In this document: positions 1 through 6,993 of the stretch, one piece after another
Numbering within the stretch: position 1 is the stretch's first letter
Layout: each line of letters begins with the position of its first letter
DNA from: an uncultured Lachnospiraceae bacterium
GTDB taxonomy: Bacteria > Bacillota > Clostridia > Lachnospirales > Lachnospiraceae
NCBI GenBank assembly: GCA_900544685.1
Contig: UQWA01000011.1
Span: 1-64,000, forward strand
Length of the DNA stretch: 64,000 nucleotides
Direction of reading: 5' to 3'
The notes under the pieces: generated by a model
Database searches by the model: none
What the model was told of the DNA's origin: nothing
What the model saw: only the letters and a program-made list of their open reading frames with translations
Made by a program: the position numbers and the translations under genes

Positions 1-308
1 CAGAAATTTCAACAGAATGGGAAGAATTTGTGTTTCTGTGTCGAAAAGGAACACCGGTCAAGAACAGTACATATGATACAGCGCTGTTTAAAATCTGTGA
101 TAAAGCAAAAATTTCAAGATTTTCGATGCATATCTTGAGACATACTTTTGCTACCAGATGTATTGAAGCAGGAATGAAACCGAAAACACTTCAGATGTTA
201 CTGGGCCATTCGAATATTGGAATTACAATGAACTTATATGTTCATACTACCGAGGAAGAAAAGAAAAAAGAAATGGACTTGGTAGCAGAAGCACTTATGG
301 CAATGTAA
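1..308 (+). CDS. Tyrosine recombinase/integrase, C-terminal end (partial, cut by window edge)
   Basis: The frame is open to the left edge, so the gene begins outside the window; only about the last 100 residues are visible. They contain the end of the catalytic domain of a phage/ICE-type tyrosine recombinase: an HxLRHTFAT box (second catalytic Arg with its His), LGHS about 30 residues later, and the nucleophile Tyr in MNLYVH. The tail is short and lysine-rich, as in Tn916-like and prophage integrases. The role is site-specific strand exchange for integration and excision of an element whose body must lie to the left. It is separated from ychF by only 83 bp, which contains direct and inverted repeats. 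Family assignment is secure; which element it belongs to cannot be told here. Confidence 0.9.
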   Translation, partial: EISTEWEEFVFLCRKGTPVKNSTYDTALFKICDKAKISRFSMHILRHTFATRCIEAGMKPKTLQMLLGHSNIGITMNLYVHTTEEEKKKEMDLVAEALMAM

Positions 309-329
309 TGGCCCACTAAATGGCCCACT
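307..329 (+). repeat. Two direct copies of AATGGCCCACT
   Basis: Copies occupy 307-317 and 319-329, 12 bp apart, starting at the integrase stop codon. Direct repeats beside a tyrosine recombinase gene can be arm-type binding sites; that role is inferred. Confidence 0.6.
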
Positions 330-348
330 TGCAAAAATAAGTATGCTG

Positions 349-372
349 AAATCCCTTGAAATCAAAGGATTT
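349..372 (+). repeat. Inverted repeat between integrase and ychF
   Basis: The arms are AAATCC-C-TTGA (349-359) and TCAA-A-GGATTT (362-372), mirror images apart from the unpaired C and A. It ends just upstream of the ychF ribosome site (AGGAGG at 375-380). It could be a weak terminator for the integrase or part of an attachment core; no T-run follows, which argues against a strong terminator. Confidence 0.5.
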
Positions 373-391
373 ACAGGAGGAAATATAAAAG

Positions 392-1489
392 ATGAAATTA
401 GGAATCGTAGGACTTCCAAATGTAGGAAAAAGTACGTTATTTAATTCACTGACAAAGGCAGGAGCGGAATCAGCCAATTATCCGTTCTGTACCATTGATC
501 CGAATGTGGGTGTGGTTATGGTGCCGGATGAGAGATTAAAGCTTCTGGCAGATCTTTATCATTCAGCAAAGGTAACACCGGCAGTGATTGAATTTGTTGA
601 TATTGCCGGACTGGTAAAGGGTGCATCCAAGGGGGAAGGACTGGGGAATCAGTTCCTCGCCAACATTCGTGAGGTAGATGCCGTAGTACATGTGGTACGC
701 TGCTTTGAGGATCCGAATGTTATTCATGTGGATGGAAGTGTAGATCCGGTCAGAGATATCGAGACAATTAACCTGGAACTGATTTTTTCTGATATTGAGA
801 TCCTGGAGAGAAGAATTGCCAAGACCGTGCGCGGTGCAAGAAATGACAAGACTCTGGCAAAAGAACTGGAACTTCTGAACCGGTTGAAAGAGCATCTGGA
901 AGCAGGCAATCTTGCTATTACTTATCAGACAGATGATGAAGATGAACAGAAGTGGCTGGCAGAATATAACCTGCTGACTGCCAAACCTGTCATTTTTGCA
1001 GCGAATGTATCAGAAGATGATCTGGCAGATGACGGAGCATCCAATCAGTATGTACAGGAAGTACGGGAGCATGCGAAGGAACAGCACAGTGAAGTATTTG
1101 TAATCTGCGCACAGATCGAACAGGAGATTGCTGAACTGGAAGATGATGAGAAGAAGATGTTCCTGGAAGATCTGGGATTATCTGAATCTGGTCTGGAGAA
1201 GCTGATTAAGGCAAGCTATCGTCTGCTGGGACTGATCAGCTACCTGACAGCGGGTGAGACGGAGACCAGAGCATGGACCATCAAGATTGGTACCAAGGCA
1301 CCACAGGCAGCAGGAAAGATCCATTCTGATTTCGAAAGAGGATTTATCCGTGCGGAAGTAGTTAATTATAAAGATCTGCTGGAGTGCGGAAGCCTGGCTG
1401 CAGCAAAAGAAAAAGGTCTGGTTGGTCTGGAAGGTAAGGACTATGTGGTGAAAGACGGAGATGTAATTTTATTTCGTTTTAATGTATAA
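392..1489 (+). CDS. ychF: Redox/ribosome-associated ATPase YchF (OLA1 family)
   Basis: A 365-residue cytoplasmic P-loop NTPase of the Obg/HAS-GTPase superfamily that prefers ATP. The G1 loop GLPNVGKST is at residues 7-15, the DIAGLVKGAS switch region (G3) near residue 68, and the variant G4 motif NVSE (instead of NKxD, the basis of ATP preference in this family) near residue 204. The C-terminal TGS domain begins around residue 280. Length matches the family norm of about 363-367. AGGAGG at 375-380 gives a normal start. YchF binds ribosomes and is linked to oxidative stress responses in other bacteria. It follows the mobile-element edge and precedes lgt by 30 bp. Confidence 0.97.
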   Translation: MKLGIVGLPNVGKSTLFNSLTKAGAESANYPFCTIDPNVGVVMVPDERLKLLADLYHSAKVTPAVIEFVDIAGLVKGASKGEGLGNQFLANIREVDAVVHVVRCFEDPNVIHVDGSVDPVRDIETINLELIFSDIEILERRIAKTVRGARNDKTLAKELELLNRLKEHLEAGNLAITYQTDDEDEQKWLAEYNLLTAKPVIFAANVSEDDLADDGASNQYVQEVREHAKEQHSEVFVICAQIEQEIAELEDDEKKMFLEDLGLSESGLEKLIKASYRLLGLISYLTAGETETRAWTIKIGTKAPQAAGKIHSDFERGFIRAEVVNYKDLLECGSLAAAKEKGLVGLEGKDYVVKDGDVILFRFNV

Positions 1490-1519
1490 TCAGAGACAAA
1501 CTGTTATTGGAGAGACAAG

Positions 1520-2413
1520 ATGAATGAATCCACAATTCTGTTTCCGAATCTGAATCTGGTATTGACTAATGTGGGAAAATCCATTTCTATAGGAGGGTTT
1601 GAGATAGCCTACTATGGGATGGTGATTGCCCTTGGGATGGCACTGGGAATTATGCTGATTCTTAAGATTGCCAGGAAAAGCGGACAAAATGAAGATACTT
1701 ACGTGGATCTGACAATGATCACGATTGTATGTGCGATCATTGGTGCCAGAATCTACTATGTTATATTTAGCTGGCAGGATTATAAGGATGATCTGCGGCA
1801 GATATTTAATATTCGTGGAGGCGGACTCGCTATTTACGGGGGCGTTATTGCCGGACTGATTACGATTCTGGTGTTTGCAAAAGTAAAAAAGTTAAATGTA
1901 TATCTTCTTTTGGATACGGTCTGCCCAGGACTGGCAGTTGGACAGATTCTGGGACGATGGGGAAACTTCTTTAACAGAGAAGCTTTTGGCGGTTACAGTA
2001 ACGGACTGCTGGCGATGGCGTTGCCACGCAGTGCCGTGCGTCAGGGAGAGATTACAGGACAGATGCTGGAACATTTAAAAGTGATAGATGGAGTGGAATT
2101 TATACAGGTGCATCCGACATTTCTGTACGAATCTCTCTGGAATCTGATGTTACTTGTGTGTCTGCTGTATCTGTGGAAGCACAGAAGATATCCGGGGCAG
2201 ATTGTATTTACTTATCTGATAGGATATGGGCTGGGAAGAATTTGGATTGAGAGCCTGAGAACAGATCAGCTTTTGCTTCCAGTGATTCAGATACCGGTTT
2301 CACAGGTGGTTGCGGGGATCATGATTTTGGTTTCTGCGGTACTTATGATAAAAAGGGCAGAGAACAAGGCAAACCCGCAGAGGAAAAGAAAGGATAAGGA
2401 AAAGGATATATGA
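1520..2413 (+). CDS. lgt: Prolipoprotein diacylglyceryl transferase
   Basis: Transfers diacylglycerol from phosphatidylglycerol to the lipobox cysteine of prolipoproteins in the membrane. The protein has 297 residues with seven predicted hydrophobic segments, the GGLAIYGG loop near residue 100, the Lgt signature GRWGNFFNREAFGG around residues 146-159, and RIWIESLRTDQ near residue 245. The C-terminus is a lysine/arginine-rich cytoplasmic tail. A GGAGAGA ribosome site precedes the ATG. Its stop codon overlaps the start of the Spo0E-like gene (ATGA at 2410-2413), so the two are translationally coupled. Confidence 0.96.
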   Translation: MNESTILFPNLNLVLTNVGKSISIGGFEIAYYGMVIALGMALGIMLILKIARKSGQNEDTYVDLTMITIVCAIIGARIYYVIFSWQDYKDDLRQIFNIRGGGLAIYGGVIAGLITILVFAKVKKLNVYLLLDTVCPGLAVGQILGRWGNFFNREAFGGYSNGLLAMALPRSAVRQGEITGQMLEHLKVIDGVEFIQVHPTFLYESLWNLMLLVCLLYLWKHRRYPGQIVFTYLIGYGLGRIWIESLRTDQLLLPVIQIPVSQVVAGIMILVSAVLMIKRAENKANPQRKRKDKEKDI

Positions 2414-2559
2414 ACAGCCTGGAAATGTTGAAACAGGAGATTGAAAAAGAGCGCGGTATTTTAAATCGGCTTCTGGTGACGAAGAAAATGACAGAAGTAA
2501 TTAAACAGAGTCAGAAGCTGGACCGGATGATTGAACAGTATCTTGATATGACAAATTAA
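2410..2559 (+). CDS. Spo0E-like aspartyl-phosphate phosphatase family peptide (49 aa)
   Basis: A short gene overlapping the lgt stop by four bases. The 49-residue product is mostly helical and charged, and its C-terminal part carries SQKLDRMIEQY, matching the Spo0E family signature SQxLDxLIxxY near residues 36-46. In Bacillus such small proteins dephosphorylate Spo0A~P and delay sporulation; a similar role here is inferred from the motif alone. It is too short for many automatic gene callers. The start is the ATG coupled to lgt; the upstream tail of lgt (AGGAAAAGGA) supplies a purine-rich ribosome site. Followed directly by a terminator. Confidence 0.8.
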   Translation: MNSLEMLKQEIEKERGILNRLLVTKKMTEVIKQSQKLDRMIEQYLDMTN

Positions 2560-2575
2560 ATAACTGATCAGGCAG

Positions 2576-2603
2576 GAACACTCAGAAATGGGTGTTCTTT
2601 TTT
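2576..2603 (+). terminator. Rho-independent terminator after the Spo0E-like gene
   Basis: GAACAC (2576-2581) pairs with GTGTTC (2592-2597) and is followed by TTTTTT. It ends the ychF/lgt group before the mraZ promoter. Confidence 0.75.
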
Positions 2604-2648
2604 GATGAAAAATGTTAATAAAATTTTTAGATTCAACCGAAAAAAAGC

Positions 2649-2677
2649 TTGTGTTTTTCGAATAGATGCTATATTAT
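2649..2677 (+). promoter_or_regulatory. Sigma-A-type promoter of mraZ
   Basis: TTGTGT at 2649-2654 and TATTAT at 2672-2677 with a 17-bp spacer. The predicted start falls near 2684, immediately before the MraZ boxes. Confidence 0.65.
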
Positions 2678-2686
2678 TAGTATGTA

Positions 2687-2732
2687 AGTGGAGAAAAGTG
2701 GTGATTAGTGGATTGAAATGGAGCAAAAGTGG
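2687..2732 (+). promoter_or_regulatory. MraZ operator: five AGTGG-type direct repeats
   Basis: AGTGG at 2687, 2697 and 2707, AATGG at 2717 and AGTGG at 2728, so the period is 10, 10, 10 and 11 bp, one helical turn. MraZ is known to bind closely spaced GTGG/TGGG-type direct repeats in its own promoter region and repress the dcw operon. The array sits between the predicted promoter and the mraZ start. Confidence 0.8.
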
Positions 2733-2788
2733 TTCAATTCCCAGGTCATACAAAGTGAAAGAGATTTTCTGAAAGCAGGTGCTATTTT

Positions 2789-3220
2789 ATGTTCATGGGT
2801 GAATATAACCATACGATAGACACCAAAGGCAGACTGATCATCCCTTCCAAATTCAGAGAAGAACTCGGAGATGAATTTGTGGTGACAAAGGGATTGGATG
2901 GCTGTCTCTTTGTATTTCCGAATCAGGCATGGCAGGAGTTTGAAGAAAAGCTCCGCTCTTTACCGCTTACCAATAAGAGCGCAAGACAATTCTCACGTTT
3001 CTTTGTGGCTGGTGCCACACCGTGTGAGCTGGACAAGCAGGGGAGAATTCTTTTGCCGGCAACGTTAAGAGAATTTGCTGGTCTGGATAAAGAAGTCGTA
3101 CTGACTGGAATGTTGAACCGGATAGAGATCTGGAGTAAGGACAAGTGGATGGAAAATAATTCATTTGACGATATGGATGACATTGCAGAGCAGATGACAG
3201 ACTTGGGGCTGATCATATAA
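2789..3220 (+). CDS. mraZ: Transcriptional regulator MraZ
   Basis: A 143-residue protein with two SpoVT/AbrB-like swapped-hairpin domains. The first has GEYNHTIDTKGRLIIPSKFRE near residues 4-24 and the second has GATPCELDKQGRILLP near residues 75-90, both carrying the family DxKGR/DKQGR core. MraZ oligomerises into a ring and binds the direct repeats upstream, repressing the dcw cluster. The start chosen (MFMGEYNH) matches family starts and has AGGTG upstream. It is the first gene of the operon; rsmH follows 15 bp later. Confidence 0.97.
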   Translation: MFMGEYNHTIDTKGRLIIPSKFREELGDEFVVTKGLDGCLFVFPNQAWQEFEEKLRSLPLTNKSARQFSRFFVAGATPCELDKQGRILLPATLREFAGLDKEVVLTGMLNRIEIWSKDKWMENNSFDDMDDIAEQMTDLGLII

Positions 3221-3235
3221 CCTGGGGAGGACTAT

Positions 3236-4174
3236 ATGGAATTTAGTCATAAATCTGTGTTACTCAATGAAACAATAGATGCACTGCATATCAAACCAGA
3301 CGGCATTTATGTAGACGGTACACTTGGAGGTGGCGGACATTCTTATGAAATCTGTAAAAGATTGTCTGACAAAGGAAGGCTGATCGGAATCGATCAGGAT
3401 GCGGCTGCGATTGAAGCGGCCTCAGAGCGCTTAGGGGAGTTTAAAGATAGAGTAACAATCATCCGCAGCAATTACTGCGAGATGAAAAGTCAATTGAATA
3501 GCATTGGAGTTACATCAGTAGACGGAATCATTTTAGATCTTGGTGTATCCTCTTATCAGCTTGACACAGCAGAGCGCGGCTTTACCTATCGTGAAGATGT
3601 GCCACTGGACATGAGAATGGATCAGCGGCAGGCACGTACTGCAAAGGATATTGTGAACGAATATAGTGAGATGGAACTGTATCGCATCATCCGTGACTAT
3701 GGGGAGGACAAGTTCGCAAAGAATATTGCAAAACATATTGTACAGGCAAGGCAGGAAAAGCCTTTGGAGACAACTGGGGAGTTGATCCAGGCAATCAAGG
3801 CGGCGATACCTATGAAGGTGCGGGCTGTAGGAGGACACCCGGCTAAAAAGACTTTCCAGGCTATTCGAATTGAACTAAACAATGAACTGGGGGTTCTGAA
3901 GGATTCACTGGATGACATGATTGATCTGCTGAATGATGAGGGCAGACTGTGTATCATAACGTTCCATTCACTGGAAGACCGGATTGTTAAAAATCATTTC
4001 CGAACCAGTGAACATCCGTGTATTTGTCCGAAGGAGTTCCCGGTATGTGTGTGTGGACGGATCTCAAAAGGAAAAGTTGTGACAAGAAAACCAATTTTGC
4101 CAGGTGAAACAGAACTGGAAGAAAATTCCAGATCCAAGAGTGCAAAATTAAGAGTATTTGAAAGAAGTATTTAG
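3236..4174 (+). CDS. rsmH: 16S rRNA (cytosine1402-N4)-methyltransferase
   Basis: Methylates N4 of C1402 in the 30S decoding centre using S-adenosylmethionine. The 312-residue length is normal. The SAM-binding loop VDGTLGGGGHS lies near residues 26-36, followed by the acidic GIDQDAAAI strand end. LDLGVSSYQLD (about 99-109), GGHPAKKTFQAIRIELN (about 199-215) and ITFHSLEDRIVK (about 241-252) are family blocks. A GGGGAGGA ribosome site precedes the ATG. It sits in the usual dcw position between mraZ and ftsL. Confidence 0.97.
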   Translation: MEFSHKSVLLNETIDALHIKPDGIYVDGTLGGGGHSYEICKRLSDKGRLIGIDQDAAAIEAASERLGEFKDRVTIIRSNYCEMKSQLNSIGVTSVDGIILDLGVSSYQLDTAERGFTYREDVPLDMRMDQRQARTAKDIVNEYSEMELYRIIRDYGEDKFAKNIAKHIVQARQEKPLETTGELIQAIKAAIPMKVRAVGGHPAKKTFQAIRIELNNELGVLKDSLDDMIDLLNDEGRLCIITFHSLEDRIVKNHFRTSEHPCICPKEFPVCVCGRISKGKVVTRKPILPGETELEENSRSKSAKLRVFERSI

Positions 4175-4195
4175 TATCAAAAGGAGTTGGCGTAA

Positions 4196-4726
4196 ATGGC
4201 TGCATCAGAGAGAAGAATACAATCGAATAGAAGAATGAATGGCAGTCAGCACAACCGCCAGTTAACGAATACATATATAGATGGCAATGTAATACGTCAT
4301 GTACAGGCTGTTCCGAAGCAGAGAGCGGATCGCAGAAGCATGGAACAGGAGAAAAGAAGAACACAGGCGCAGGTGCAGGCGAAAAGGAACCGCGAAAGAG
4401 CACTTCGTATGAATGTGCCATATGTATCATTCCTTACGGCTGTTTCAATTGCCACAGTATTTGTCTGTGTGAATTTTCTGCAATTACAGGCTGAAGGAAT
4501 CAGTTACCGTAATCAGATTGCATCTCTGGAGAGCCAGCTTACGGAGCTGAAGCTGGCAAATGACAATGCCTATGAAGAGACAATTTCTTCTGTTGATATG
4601 GAGGAAGTAAAGCGAATCGCAGTAAATGACCTTGGAATGACTTATGCCGATGAGGGACAGATTATAATCTATAGTAATCAGGATGGGGATTATATCCGTC
4701 AGTATGCGGAGATCCCGATCGAATAA
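4196..4726 (+). CDS. ftsL: FtsL/DivIC-like cell division protein
   Basis: A 176-residue bitopic membrane protein. A long basic cytoplasmic N-terminus (about 75 residues, rich in Arg, Gln and Asn) precedes one membrane span near residues 80-98. An extracellular coiled coil of about 30 residues (SLESQLTELKLANDNAYEE) follows. This layout is that of the septum-formation initiator/FtsL family, which joins DivIB and DivIC in activating septal peptidoglycan synthesis. Sequence identity in the family is low; the call rests on topology plus position between rsmH and the PBP gene. AAGGAG lies 10 bp upstream of the ATG. Confidence 0.8.
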   Translation: MAASERRIQSNRRMNGSQHNRQLTNTYIDGNVIRHVQAVPKQRADRRSMEQEKRRTQAQVQAKRNRERALRMNVPYVSFLTAVSIATVFVCVNFLQLQAEGISYRNQIASLESQLTELKLANDNAYEETISSVDMEEVKRIAVNDLGMTYADEGQIIIYSNQDGDYIRQYAEIPIE

Positions 4727-4744
4727 AACAGACAGGTGGTCAAA

Positions 4745-6922
4745 TTGGGAATAAAACGAAAAAAAGAACAGAAGTTTACCAGACAAATGCAAATAAAGCT
4801 GATAGCTGTATTTGCATTTGTTTTATTACTGATGGTTGCATTGAATTTAGTGATTGCACATATCAATGTGACGAATGGGGATAAGTATGCAAAACAGGTA
4901 TTGTCCCAGCAGACTTATGACAGCAGGACGATACCGTATCGGCGAGGGGAGATCCAGGATCGCAATGGCAATGTATTGGCGAAAAGTGAGAAGGTGTACA
5001 ATGTTATTCTGGACTGTTATGCCATTAACAGCATGGATGATTATATTGAACCGACGATTACAGCTGTGTCTGAACAATTCGGATTGGATTCCGCAACGGT
5101 ACGAGATGTGATCTGCAGCGAAGAAACAAAGGACAGCCGTTATCAGGTAATCAAGAAAGAAGTCAGTGTGGAAGAAAAGCAGGCATTTGAGGACTATATT
5201 GACACATCTGAAGACAAAGAAATGTCCAAGGCAAAGAGAGAAGAACTGGAAAATGTTCAGGGAGTATGGTTCGAGGAAGATTATGTCCGGACTTATCCGA
5301 TGGATACCCTGGCATGTACGGTGATTGGCTTTGCTAATAAGTTAAATGATGGTATTTCCGGTCTGGAGTCTTATTACACAGAGATTCTCAACGGTGTAGA
5401 CGGAAGGGAATATGGATATCTGAACCAGGATATGGAGCTGGAAGAGAACATTATCGAGCCGGAAGATGGTAACAGCATTGTATCCACAATCGACATGAAT
5501 ATCCAGCAGGTTGTGGAAAAGTATATTGCCCAGTTGGAAGAAGAAAATAAGAATGGTCCGCGTGAGAAGACAGCAGGGCATGCCAGCCTGAATACAGGTG
5601 TGATTGTGGCGAATCCGAACAATGGAGAAATCCTTGCCATGGCAACAGATAAGAACTTCAATCTGAATGATCCGCAGAATCTGGATGGCTGGTATACAGA
5701 AAAAGAACAGAAAGCCATGACAGAAGAAGAAAAGAGTGAGGCATTGAGCAGTCTCTGGTATAATTTTTGTGTGTCAGAAGCTTTTGAGCTGGGATCCACC
5801 TACAAGCCTAATGTGGTGGCGGCAGCTTTGGACAGTGGAAGTGTCACTGAAGATTTTGGCATGACCTGTATCGGATATCTCCAGCCACTGACCAATGAAG
5901 ACCCGATTGCCTGTACCGGAATCCACGGGGAGGAAAGTTTGAAGGATATTATCCGAAATTCCTGCAACCCAGGTATGATGACCATTGGTTTTCAGATGGG
6001 TATCGAGACATTCTGTAAGTATCAGGATATCTTTGGATTTGGAAAGCGTACAGGTATTGATCTGCCAAATGAGAATGCAGGATATTTGTATGATACCAAT
6101 ACGATGGGAACGATGGAACTTGCTACCTGTTCTTTCGGACAGGGATTTACGGCAACAATGATTCAGGAACTCCAGGCATTCTGCGCAGATGTCAATGGAG
6201 GCTATCTTTATAAACCACATGTAGTAAAACAGATACTGGATTCTGACGGAGGTGTAGTAAAGAATATTGATCCTTTGCTGATGGCACAGCCGGTATCTTC
6301 AAAGACATCATCTATGATAAAGGAATATCTGGAAGCGGTAGTGACCGATGGAACAGCAACTTCCGCAGCTATTCCGGGATATCGGATCGGAGGCAAGACA
6401 GGAACGGCAGAAAAGCTGCCGCGTGGAGATGGCAGATATATCATTTCTTTTATTTGTGCGGTGCCGATTGATGACCCGCAGGTAGTGGTTTATACGGTTA
6501 TTGATGAACCGAATATTGAAAACCAGGAAGATGGAAGCTATACCAAGGATCTGGCAAGAAATATTCTGACTGAGATTCTGCCTTATCTTGGAATCTATCC
6601 GACAGAAGAGATCACTGAAGAAGAACGCCAGTCTCTCGGCATGCAGGTGGAAAAAGAGGGCGGCAATACCCAGTGGGTATCTCAGTATGTCTATGATGAT
6701 TATGGCAATCTGATGTATGATGAGACAACCTGGGAGCCACTGACTGAGATGGTAGAAGTGGATGAGGATGGTAATGTGGTTTCTTCAGAGAGTGAAGACA
6801 CCAATGAGAATGGAAGTCTGTACGGCAATGTCACACCACCGGAGCCACAGGGAGAAGAACAGATTGACGAGAACTGGTCAGATGGAGCGACCAGTCAGGA
6901 TCTTCAGATAGGAACTCAGTAA
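4745..6922 (+). CDS. Class B penicillin-binding protein (FtsI/PBP2B-like)
   Basis: A septal peptidoglycan transpeptidase anchored by one N-terminal span (about residues 20-42), then a PBP dimerisation domain (about 60-230) and the transpeptidase domain. The three active-site motifs are present: STYK near residue 350, SCN near 406 and KTGT near 549. A 90-residue acidic, low-complexity C-terminal tail (many Asp, Glu, Asn) extends beyond the catalytic domain. I prefer TTG at 4745, because the ribosome site CAGGTGG (4733-4739) would overlap the alternative GTG at 4736. In position it corresponds to pbpB. A hairpin separates it from the next PBP gene. Confidence 0.92.
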   Translation: MGIKRKKEQKFTRQMQIKLIAVFAFVLLLMVALNLVIAHINVTNGDKYAKQVLSQQTYDSRTIPYRRGEIQDRNGNVLAKSEKVYNVILDCYAINSMDDYIEPTITAVSEQFGLDSATVRDVICSEETKDSRYQVIKKEVSVEEKQAFEDYIDTSEDKEMSKAKREELENVQGVWFEEDYVRTYPMDTLACTVIGFANKLNDGISGLESYYTEILNGVDGREYGYLNQDMELEENIIEPEDGNSIVSTIDMNIQQVVEKYIAQLEEENKNGPREKTAGHASLNTGVIVANPNNGEILAMATDKNFNLNDPQNLDGWYTEKEQKAMTEEEKSEALSSLWYNFCVSEAFELGSTYKPNVVAAALDSGSVTEDFGMTCIGYLQPLTNEDPIACTGIHGEESLKDIIRNSCNPGMMTIGFQMGIETFCKYQDIFGFGKRTGIDLPNENAGYLYDTNTMGTMELATCSFGQGFTATMIQELQAFCADVNGGYLYKPHVVKQILDSDGGVVKNIDPLLMAQPVSSKTSSMIKEYLEAVVTDGTATSAAIPGYRIGGKTGTAEKLPRGDGRYIISFICAVPIDDPQVVVYTVIDEPNIENQEDGSYTKDLARNILTEILPYLGIYPTEEITEEERQSLGMQVEKEGGNTQWVSQYVYDDYGNLMYDETTWEPLTEMVEVDEDGNVVSSESEDTNENGSLYGNVTPPEPQGEEQIDENWSDGATSQDLQIGTQ

Positions 6923-6941
6923 AATAATAAATAAGAAATAA

Positions 6942-6993
6942 CCCCGCAGAGATGTTCATAAACTGAAAAGAAGAACATCTGCGGGGATTTTTT
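6942..6993 (+). terminator. Strong terminator-like hairpin abutting the next start codon
   Basis: CCCCGCAG-AG-ATGTTC (6942-6957) pairs with GAACAT-CTGCGGGG (6973-6986), with a two-base bulge and a 15-base loop, followed by A and six T (6988-6993). The very next base starts the ATG of the spoVD-like gene. The only G-rich stretch that could serve as its ribosome site (GCGGGGA) is inside the stem. Confidence 0.85.

Larger units (their letters stand above)
1..372 (+). mobile_element. Right edge of an integrated element (prophage or ICE)
   Basis: An integrase gene lies at the extreme left and is followed, without any further accessory gene, by the housekeeping gene ychF. The 309-372 interval carries repeats of the kind found at integrase ends. 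This suggests the element's boundary lies within or just beyond 309-372. The exact attachment core cannot be fixed without the other end of the element. Confidence 0.4.
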
